A stretch of DNA of 64,000 nt, taken from positions 434,001 to 498,000 of the forward strand of contig NZ_RCZJ01000001.1 in assembly GCF_006438845.1 (NCBI RefSeq), written 5' to 3'. A model generated the notes under the pieces. The model was given only the letters and a program-made list of their open reading frames with translations, ran no database searches and was not told the DNA's origin. Shown here in pieces: positions 57,861-64,000 of this stretch (its first letter is position 1; each line of letters starts with the position of its first letter). The DNA is from Variovorax ginsengisoli (GTDB lineage: Bacteria > Pseudomonadota > Gammaproteobacteria > Burkholderiales > Burkholderiaceae_C). Made by a program: the position numbers and the translations under genes.

Positions 57861-58892
57861 CTACACCGGGACGGGACTGCGCTCCGCGAACTGGCCGTTC
57901 CAATAGGGGTAGTACGGGTAGGGCGGCGTGACGGCGCTGGCAGCGTCGAGGTGCGCCACCTGAGCGGGCGTCAACCCCCATCCGACCGCGCCGAGGTTCT
58001 GCACCAGCTGGGCCTCGTCGCGCGCGCCGATCAGCACGCTGGCGACGGTCGGTCGCTGCAGCAGCCAGTTGATCGCGATCTGCGGCAGTGTCTTGCCGGT
58101 CTCCGCAGCAACCTCGTCGAGCGCGTCGACCACGCGGTACAGGCGATCGGTGTCCGACGGGGGCGCGAAGCCCTCGGTGTCATGCAGACGGCTCTGCACT
58201 GGCAGGGGCTGGCCGCGCCGCAGTTTGCCGGTGAGCCGGCCCCAGCCGAGCGGGCTCCAGACGATCGCGCCCACGCCCTGGTCGATGCCCAGCGGCATCA
58301 GCTCGTATTCGTAGTCGCGACCGATCAGCGAGTAATAGGTCTGGTTGGCGACGTAGCGCTCCAGGCCCAGCCTGTCTGCCATGGCCAACGACTTCATCAG
58401 CTGCCAGCCGGAAAAGTTCGACGCGCCGATGTAGCGCACCTTGCCCGCGCGCACCAGGTCGTCGAGCGTGCGCAGCACCTGCTCGACGGGGGTCATGGCG
58501 TCGAAAGCATGGAGCTGAAGGATGTCGATGTGGTCGGTGTCGAGGCGTTTCAGCGCAGCATCGACGCCCCCGAGCAGGTGGTGCCTGGAGGATCCCGCGT
58601 CGTTGGGGCCTTCGCCCGCGCGCAGCGAAAGCTTGGTCGAGACGATGGCCTGGTGGCGCCGCCCCTTCAGCGCTGCGCCCAGGATGCTTTCGGAAGCGCC
58701 GCTGGAGTAGACGTCGGCCGTATCGAACAGGTTCACGCCCGCGTCGAGGCACAGGTCGACCATGCGCCGTGCGCCGGCCACGTCGGTGTTGCCCCATGCG
58801 CTGAACAGCGGCCCCTGGCCGCCGAAGGTGCCGGCGCCGAAGCCGAGGGCAGGGACCTTGAAGCCGGATCGGCCGAGATAGCGGTATTCCAT
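57861..58892 (-). CDS. Aldo/keto reductase
   Basis: A 343-residue TIM-barrel NADPH-dependent oxidoreductase. It starts MEYRYLGRSGFKVPALGFGA and has the catalytic Asp/Tyr stretch NLFDTADVYSSGASE, a Lys in IVSTKLSLR and a His in DILQLHAFD. IGASNFSGWQL and VLIGARDEAQLVQNL complete the family pattern. A longer frame upstream adds a Pro-rich part unlike the family, so the later ATG was chosen. It is co-directional with the MFS gene, 55 bases away. Confidence 0.91.
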   Translation of the reverse strand: MEYRYLGRSGFKVPALGFGAGTFGGQGPLFSAWGNTDVAGARRMVDLCLDAGVNLFDTADVYSSGASESILGAALKGRRHQAIVSTKLSLRAGEGPNDAGSSRHHLLGGVDAALKRLDTDHIDILQLHAFDAMTPVEQVLRTLDDLVRAGKVRYIGASNFSGWQLMKSLAMADRLGLERYVANQTYYSLIGRDYEYELMPLGIDQGVGAIVWSPLGWGRLTGKLRRGQPLPVQSRLHDTEGFAPPSDTDRLYRVVDALDEVAAETGKTLPQIAINWLLQRPTVASVLIGARDEAQLVQNLGAVGWGLTPAQVAHLDAASAVTPPYPYYPYWNGQFAERSPVPV

Positions 58893-58947
58893 GAATGACT
58901 TCCGGAGTAGATGAAAAGGTGAGAAAAGGGCTGGAGGACAAAGAGGT

Positions 58948-60132
58948 TCAGGTTGTGGCCGGGTGGGCGTGCTGCCCCGCCGAAGGGCGCCCATCGAGCG
59001 CACGGCTCCACAGCGCGATACCCAAGCCGAGCAGCGTGAGGGCGGCGGCCACCCAGCCGAGCGCAGCCAGTCCCGGACCGTGTTCGATCGTCACGCCGCC
59101 GACCCATGCGCCCACGGCGTTGCCCAGATTGAAGGCTGCGATGTTCAGGCTCGACGCCAGGTTCTGGCCAGCATCCGAAGCCTTGTCGAGAACCCGCATC
59201 TGCAAAGGCGCCACCGTGGCAAAGGACGCGACGCCCAGCACGCCGAAGAACACGACGGCGGGCACGACGTGGCCGATGGCGAACTTCAGCGAAGCCAGCA
59301 CCAGCGCAAGCGCGGCGAGCGTCCAGATGGCGGCGCGCATGACGCCACGATCGGCCAGACGGCCCCCCAGCAGATTGCCGACCGCCATGCCGCCGCCGAA
59401 GAGCAGCAGCACGGCCGACACCGCGCCGTCGGACAGGCCAGTCAGCCGGTTGAGCAGCGGCTGGACGTAAGTGAAGACGACGAACACACCGGCGTAGCCG
59501 ACCACCGTCATCGCGAGGCCGAGCAGCACCTGGGGGCTTCGCAATACCGCGAGCTCTTCACGCAAGGCGGGCAAGGTCTCCGCAGACTTCTTGTGCGGCA
59601 CGAACATGGCGAGCACGGCGAACGCCAGCACGCCGATGAGCGACACCACCCAGAAAGTGGCGCGCCAGCCCTGGTGCAAGCCCAGCCAGGCGCCCGCCGG
59701 GACGCCGAAGATGGTCGCTGCGGTGAGGCCGGTGAACATGATCGCGATGGCCGAAGCCCGGCGCTCGGGCGCCACCAAACCGGTCGCAACCACGGCGCCC
59801 ACACCGAAGAAGGTGCCGTGCGCCAGCGCCGTGACCACCCGCGCCGCCATCAACCAGCCGTAGTTCGGCGCCATGGCGCATGCCAGATTGCCCAGTGTGA
59901 AGATCGCCATCAGCGCGAGCAGCACGGTCTTGCGTGGAAGCCGGCGCGTGGCCAGCGTCAGCAGCGGAGCGCCAACGGCAACGCCCATCGCATAGCCGGA
60001 AATGAGCAGGCCGGCCGCGGCGATGGACACATGGAGATCGCCTGCGACCTGCTGCAGCAAGCCCATCAGGACGAATTCGGTGGTGCCGATGCCGAAGGCA
60101 CCGACGGTGAGAGCGAGGAGGGCAATGGGCAT
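58948..60132 (-). CDS. MFS transporter (AraJ/YdhP-like drug or sugar efflux)
   Basis: A 394-residue protein with about 12 membrane helices. It starts LLALTVGAFGIGTTEFVLMG, the hallmark of the AraJ/YdhP/CmlA-related DHA1 branch, with motif A-like LATRRLPRKTVLLA. Substrates of such exporters vary. The divergent LysR gene 78 bases away likely controls it and the downstream aldo/keto reductase. Confidence 0.9.
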   Translation of the reverse strand: MPIALLALTVGAFGIGTTEFVLMGLLQQVAGDLHVSIAAAGLLISGYAMGVAVGAPLLTLATRRLPRKTVLLALMAIFTLGNLACAMAPNYGWLMAARVVTALAHGTFFGVGAVVATGLVAPERRASAIAIMFTGLTAATIFGVPAGAWLGLHQGWRATFWVVSLIGVLAFAVLAMFVPHKKSAETLPALREELAVLRSPQVLLGLAMTVVGYAGVFVVFTYVQPLLNRLTGLSDGAVSAVLLLFGGGMAVGNLLGGRLADRGVMRAAIWTLAALALVLASLKFAIGHVVPAVVFFGVLGVASFATVAPLQMRVLDKASDAGQNLASSLNIAAFNLGNAVGAWVGGVTIEHGPGLAALGWVAAALTLLGLGIALWSRALDGRPSAGQHAHPATT

Positions 60133-60192
60133 GATGCAGCGACTATGCCCAGGCCCGATCGTTGTGAATAGAATGCGCGTCAGATCGACTCT

Positions 60193-60209
60193 TGTGAGTT
60201 CAAGTCACA
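60193..60209. promoter_or_regulatory. TGTGA-N7-TCACA palindrome abutting a LysR start codon
   Basis: TGTGA and TCACA flank GTTCAAG and contain a T-N11-A core as in LysR boxes. The site ends one base before the LysR ATG, downstream of a candidate -10 (TAGAAT at 60169), consistent with autorepression. CRP sites have a 6-nt spacer, so LysR binding fits better. Confidence 0.45.
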
Positions 60210-60210
60210 T

Positions 60211-61137
60211 ATGCCGCGCATCGAAGTCAACCGTTCCGGAGAGATGGAAGCGTTTGTGCAAGTGGTCGAGCGTGGCGGCTTCTCAGCCGCGGCGCGTGCG
60301 CTCGGCATGACGCCTTCGGCCATCAGCAAGCTGATTTCACGGCTCGAATCGCGGCTGGCGGTGCAGTTGGTGCACCGCTCCACCCGCAAGCTCACGCTGA
60401 CGCCGGAGGGGCAGCAGTTCCACGAGCGCAGCCTGCGCGTGCTGGCCGACATGGACGAGGCCGAGCGCTGTGCCGCCTCGGGCGCGGCGCCCCGTGGACG
60501 CGTCAGCATCAACGCCAGCGTGCCGTTTGGTCATCACGTGCTGCTGCCGCTGATGCCGCGCTTTCTGGAACTTCATCCGCAGGTCACCGTGGACGTGTCG
60601 TTGACCGATCGTGTGGTCGACCTGATGGACGAACGCACCGACATCGCGGTGCGCTGGGGCCAGTTGCCGTCGTCCGACCTGGTCGCGCGACGGCTCGGCG
60701 AAACCGGGCAAGCCATCGTCGCAGCGCCGGCCTACCTCGCTTGCTATGGCACGCCGTACACGCCCGATGAATTGACCGCGCACAACCGGCTGGGCACCAG
60801 CTACCGCCGCATGGTGCCGGATTGGCCGCTGTCGTTGGATGGCCGGCGGGTCGAGATGCCGATTGTCGGCAACGTGCGCGTGGGCGATGGTTCGGCGCTG
60901 CGTCGGCTGGTGCTCGACGGCGTGGGGCTGGGTCGCTTGTCGCTGTACCACGTTCAGGCCGACATCGACGCCGGCCGCCTGGTGAAGGTCATGGAAGAGT
61001 TCAACCCCCACGAGATGGAGCCCATTCACGCGGTGTACCTGGGCAAGGCCGGGAGGCTCCCGGCCCGGGTGCGCGCGATGCTGGATTTCCTCACGGCGCA
61101 CGTGAAACTGGACGGACCCGGCGCAGCCGCCGGTTGA
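60211..61137 (+). CDS. LysR-family regulator divergent to MFS exporter
   Basis: A 308-residue regulator: helix-turn-helix FSAARALGMTPSAISKLISRLE-like text near residues 20-50, then the effector domain (PRGRVSINASVPFGHHVLLP, DLMDERTDIAVRWGQLPSSD). The order with the MFS and aldo/keto reductase genes suggests it controls both. The ATG at 60211 has no clear ribosome-binding site; a second ATG (60244) would remove NRSGE, which I recall as common before the family start. Confidence 0.87.
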   Translation: MPRIEVNRSGEMEAFVQVVERGGFSAAARALGMTPSAISKLISRLESRLAVQLVHRSTRKLTLTPEGQQFHERSLRVLADMDEAERCAASGAAPRGRVSINASVPFGHHVLLPLMPRFLELHPQVTVDVSLTDRVVDLMDERTDIAVRWGQLPSSDLVARRLGETGQAIVAAPAYLACYGTPYTPDELTAHNRLGTSYRRMVPDWPLSLDGRRVEMPIVGNVRVGDGSALRRLVLDGVGLGRLSLYHVQADIDAGRLVKVMEEFNPHEMEPIHAVYLGKAGRLPARVRAMLDFLTAHVKLDGPGAAAG

Positions 61138-61141
61138 GGGC

Positions 61142-61182
61142 GACCCGCACCGGGTCCGGTGATGCATGGCCCGAACGGGCCA
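61142..61182. terminator. Two successive hairpins between convergent genes
   Basis: GACCCG-CAC-CGGGTC and TGGCCCG-AA-CGGGCCA lie in the 50-base gap between the LysR and DUF4148 genes. They lack T-tracts but sit where a bidirectional terminator is expected. Confidence 0.4.
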
Positions 61183-61187
61183 CGGGC

Positions 61188-61538
61188 TCAGAGGCCAGCC
61201 TGGCGAGTGAACGAAACCTTGGGCTTCGCGTAAGCGGTGGGCACCTGGTCGCGGTAGAAGGCGCGGCGGTCGAGGCTTTGCAGAGGGTTGTGCGCAGCAG
61301 CCACGGCCTGTTCGCGCACGGTCGCGCGGTCGACACTGGAGCCCGCGACGAGCACGCCGCTGCCGTAGGTATCTGCATTGACATCGCCGGCGCGGGCAGC
61401 GGCGACCGCTTGGGTCTGCACTTCGGCACGGCTGAGGCTGCCGTTCAGCGTCAGCACGCCGTCGTAGGTTTCGGCCTGTGCGCCAGCGGCTGCCAGGAGG
61501 GAGAGTGCGGCGGCAGCGAGGATGTTGCGGGTGTTCAT
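61188..61538 (-). CDS. DUF4148 domain-containing exported protein
   Basis: A 116-residue precursor with signal peptide LAAAALSLLAAAGAQA and the short repeat-like pattern SRAEVQTQAVAAARAG and DRATVREQAVAAAH, typical of the DUF4148 family abundant in Burkholderiales. It is likely periplasmic. No function is known. It converges on the LysR gene. Confidence 0.82.
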   Translation of the reverse strand: MNTRNILAAAALSLLAAAGAQAETYDGVLTLNGSLSRAEVQTQAVAAARAGDVNADTYGSGVLVAGSSVDRATVREQAVAAAHNPLQSLDRRAFYRDQVPTAYAKPKVSFTRQAGL

Positions 61539-61835
61539 TTCAATTTCCTTCGATGTGATTTGGATGATTTCGAACCGGTCTTGGGTGGGTGTGTCCGCTT
61601 CGGTTGGAAGCGGCCTCTTCGCTCGGTGGCCTGTTCACCCAGATCAACGGGTGGTTGGTCTGTGGGATGAAGTTTGAACTCGTAGACGCCGTTGAAACGC
61701 CGTCCGAAAGAACCACGGCGTTCGGGTTTTGGAAACAATGGCACAGCCCTGCCGAAGGTGTCGCACGCTGCACGTAGCACAGGCACGCGCGGTTTGCCGA
61801 CCCGCGTGCATTGCGACCTTGGCGACAATCACCCC
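61539..61835. other. 297-base gap between DUF4148 and MFS genes
   Basis: This divergent intergenic stretch is less GC-rich than its surroundings and must hold both promoters. No reading frame with family similarity, no RNA gene and no strong inverted repeat was recognised. Confidence 0.5.
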
Positions 61836-63068
61836 ATGACTTCTCCGCGTTTTTTCAAGATCGCGCTCGTGCTGGGCCTGTTGTCGGCCATCGGCCCGTT
61901 CGCCATCGACATGTATTTGCCGGCGCTGCCGGCCATCGGTGCCAGCCTGGGTGCCGACATCGCCGCCGTGCAGATGAGCCTCACCGTGTTTTTCCTCGCG
62001 CTCGCCGTGGGCCAGCCGTTCTACGGCCCGCTGTCGGACATGATGGGGCGCAAGCCGCCGCTGTACTTCGGGCTCGGATTGTTCGCGCTGGCCAGCATCG
62101 GCTGCGCGCTGGCGAACGACATCCAGACGCTGATCGTGCTGCGTTTCCTGCAGGGGCTGGGCGCAGCGGCCGGCATGGCCATACCGCGCGCCATCGTGCG
62201 CGACCTGCACACCGGCACGGACGCGGCGCGGCTGATGTCGCTGCTGATGCTGGTGTTCAGCGTCTCGCCGATCCTCGCGCCGCTGGTGGGAAGCGGCGTG
62301 ATCGCGGTTGCCGGCTGGCGCGCGGTGTTCTGGGCCGTGACGCTGGCCGCCGTGGCCGGGCTGGCGCTGGTCGCCACGTCGCTGACCGAAACCCGCACCG
62401 CCGACCAGCGCGTCGAAAGCAGCTTGGGGAGCGCCTTCGCGGCCTATTGGCTGCTGCTGCGCGACGGCCACTATCTCGGGCTGGTCTTCATCGGCAGCTT
62501 CGCCATGGCGGGCTTCTTCACCTATCTGGCGAATTCATCCTTCGTGATGATCGACCACTACGGCCTCTCGCCGGTGATGTACAGCGTGGCCTTCGGCGTC
62601 AATGCGGCTGCCTTCTTCGCGGCGGCGCAGTTCAACGGTGCGCTCGGCGAGCGCTTCGGGCTGGTGCGGGTGGTGAAGGGCGCGGTCGCGGCCTGCGGCG
62701 CGGTGATGGTCGCGATGTTCGTCTACTTCCTGCTCGGCGGCGATTCGATGTGGGTGTTGCTGGTGTTGTATTTCGTGGCCAGTGGGCTGATGGGGCTGGT
62801 GATCCCGACCACCTCGGTGCTGGCGCTGGAAAAGCACGGCGCCATCGCCGGCACGGCCTCGGCCCTGCTGGGAACGCTGCAGATGTTGACCGGCGCTTTG
62901 GTGATGGCCGTCGTCGGCCTGTTCACCGGCGGCCGGCCGCTGCCCATGGTCGCCGGCATGGCCGGCGGTGCGCTGGTCGCGGTGGTGCTTACCTGGCTGA
63001 CCTTGGGCGCTGACAGCGTGCCCGAGAGCTCACCGCGCCGGTCGGCCACCGGGCCGGCAGCGCGCTGA
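61836..63068 (+). CDS. Bcr/CflA-type multidrug efflux MFS transporter
   Basis: A 410-residue DHA1 transporter with 12 predicted helices. It begins MTSPRFFKIALVLGLLSAIG then PFAIDMYLPALPAI, typical of Bcr/CflA. Motif A is GPLSDMMGRKPPLYFG and motif C lies in SVSPILAPLVGSG. It exports small drugs such as bicyclomycin or chloramphenicol analogues by proton antiport. An upstream in-frame extension of 48 residues is polar and rejected. The next MFS gene starts directly after its stop. Confidence 0.91.
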   Translation: MTSPRFFKIALVLGLLSAIGPFAIDMYLPALPAIGASLGADIAAVQMSLTVFFLALAVGQPFYGPLSDMMGRKPPLYFGLGLFALASIGCALANDIQTLIVLRFLQGLGAAAGMAIPRAIVRDLHTGTDAARLMSLLMLVFSVSPILAPLVGSGVIAVAGWRAVFWAVTLAAVAGLALVATSLTETRTADQRVESSLGSAFAAYWLLLRDGHYLGLVFIGSFAMAGFFTYLANSSFVMIDHYGLSPVMYSVAFGVNAAAFFAAAQFNGALGERFGLVRVVKGAVAACGAVMVAMFVYFLLGGDSMWVLLVLYFVASGLMGLVIPTTSVLALEKHGAIAGTASALLGTLQMLTGALVMAVVGLFTGGRPLPMVAGMAGGALVAVVLTWLTLGADSVPESSPRRSATGPAAR

Positions 63069-64000
63069 ATGACCGCCGTCCTCACGCCCGCAGGCACCGC
63101 ACCGCTGCGCGACGGCCTGCCGATGCCGCAGCGCCTCCACGCGATGGGCGTGATCATCCTGGGCATCACGGTGGCGGTGCTCGACGGCACCATCGTCAAC
63201 CTGGCGCTGCCGGGCATCGCACGCGAGCTGAACGCCAATCCGGCGCATGCGATCTGGGTGGTCAACGCCTACCAGATCGCCACGCTGGTCATGCTGCTGC
63301 CCCTCGCGTCGCTGGGTGACCTGATCGGCTACCGCCGGGTCTACCTCCTGGGCATGGCGCTCTTCACGGCGGCTTCGCTCGCCGCAGTGCTGGCGAATTC
63401 GCTGCCCACGCTGATCGCCGCGCGCGCGTTCCAGGGGCTGGGCGCGGCCGGGATCATGAGCGTCAACGCGGCCTTGGTTCGGCTGATCTATCCATCCTCG
63501 CAGCTCGGGCGGGGCATGGCGGTCAATTCGATGGTGGTGGCGACCGCGTCGGTGGCCGGCCCGTCGGTGGCCGCAGCCATCCTCTCGGTGGCTTCCTGGC
63601 CGTGGTTGTTCGCCTTCAACGTGCCACTGGGGCTGCTGGTGCTGGCACTCGGCATGCGTGCCTTGCCGTTCAACACGGTGGCGCCGGCTGCCGGCGCGCG
63701 TTTCTCGTGGGTCGACGTGGCGCTCAACGTGGCGATGTTCGCGCTGATCTTCATCGGCGCCGACCGGCTCGGCGTGCGCGACGCGAATGCGGGGCAGGGC
63801 GCGCAGCCGATGGCCTGGGCGCTGCTGCTGGCCGGCCTGGCTGTGGGCTTCGTGTACCTGCGACGTCAGCGAACTTTGGCGCTGCCGCTGTTTCCGGTCG
63901 ACCTGCTGCGCATTCCGGTGTTCGCACTGTCCATGGGTACGTCGGTGACGGCCTTCTGCGCGCAGATGCTGTCGTACATCGCGCTGCCTTTCCTGCTGCT
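63069..64000 (+). CDS. EmrB/QacA-type (DHA2) MFS transporter, N-terminal part
   Basis: The frame starts at the base after the Bcr/CflA stop and stays open to the end of the window (310 codons). It shows MGVIILGITVAVLDGTIVNL then ALPGIARELN (motif D1 of 14-helix drug transporters), ASLGDLIGYRRVYLLGMALF (motif A) and GPSVAAAILSVASWPWLFAFN (motif C region). The C-terminus lies beyond the window. It probably forms an operon with the preceding exporter. Confidence 0.88.
   Translation, partial: MTAVLTPAGTAPLRDGLPMPQRLHAMGVIILGITVAVLDGTIVNLALPGIARELNANPAHAIWVVNAYQIATLVMLLPLASLGDLIGYRRVYLLGMALFTAASLAAVLANSLPTLIAARAFQGLGAAGIMSVNAALVRLIYPSSQLGRGMAVNSMVVATASVAGPSVAAAILSVASWPWLFAFNVPLGLLVLALGMRALPFNTVAPAAGARFSWVDVALNVAMFALIFIGADRLGVRDANAGQGAQPMAWALLLAGLAVGFVYLRRQRTLALPLFPVDLLRIPVFALSMGTSVTAFCAQMLSYIALPFLL

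Noticed and set aside
60193..60209. A CRP-binding site
   Set aside because: TGTGA/TCACA halves match but the spacer is 7 rather than 6, and the position on a LysR start codon fits LysR autoregulation better.

Overview
The window is high-GC chromosomal DNA from a betaproteobacterium, most likely Burkholderiales/Comamonadaceae and Variovorax-like. The supports are the smc-zipA-ligA order, the GC-biased codon use, the many LysR regulators, the DUF4148 protein, the liv-type ABC system beside acyl-CoA genes, and GC-rich dispersed intergenic repeats. The genus is inferred and was not tested by a search. I see no rRNA, tRNA, CRISPR array, insertion sequence or prophage. About 58 protein genes fill nearly the whole window; the first and last are cut by its edges.

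Layout. 1-2.2 kb: a flavin reductase end, an azoreductase and its divergent LysR regulator. 2.2-8 kb: a same-strand run of 1-Cys peroxiredoxin, small hydrolase, sulfate-binding protein, CysT, CysW, CysA and DsbB, a sulfur and thiol-redox operon. 8-10.2 kb: a decayed LysR remnant, then a class A beta-lactamase with a divergent LysR regulator. 10.2-11.8 kb: an orphan ParA/MinD-like ATPase and a lipoprotein of unknown function. 11.9-19.7 kb: smc, zipA, ligA, a Gly/Tyr-rich lipoprotein and peptide deformylase. 19.8-23.7 kb (minus strand): DoxX, GlnD and methionine aminopeptidase. 23.9-28 kb: purL. 28-32.3 kb (minus strand): SelO, MsrB, YciB, BolA, a parvulin isomerase and a small exported protein.

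32.4-55.1 kb is the most distinctive part. An acyl-CoA ligase is followed by two tandem, closely similar periplasmic binding proteins, a complete LivHMGF-type ABC transporter and, after a convergent TauE/SafE gene, a run of about 12 co-directional genes: fused enoyl-CoA hydratase/3-hydroxyacyl-CoA dehydrogenase, a PM20D1-like M20 hydrolase, thiolase, acyl-CoA dehydrogenase, a two-helix membrane protein, a Dabb protein, SDR, hotdog thioesterase, MDR reductase, a second (AidB-like) acyl-CoA dehydrogenase, an elongated GST-like protein and a second SDR. Together they look like an import, hydrolysis, CoA-activation and beta-oxidation system. The embedded M20 hydrolase suggests, as inference only, that N-acyl amino acids or related amides are the substrate. 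The ligase and both binding-protein genes share a 14-nt upstream motif.

55.2-64 kb: an exported protein of unknown function, a PAS/degenerate-GGDEF/EAL protein, an aldo/keto reductase, an MFS exporter with divergent LysR regulator, a DUF4148 protein, a Bcr/CflA-type exporter and the start of an EmrB/QacA-type exporter that runs off the window.
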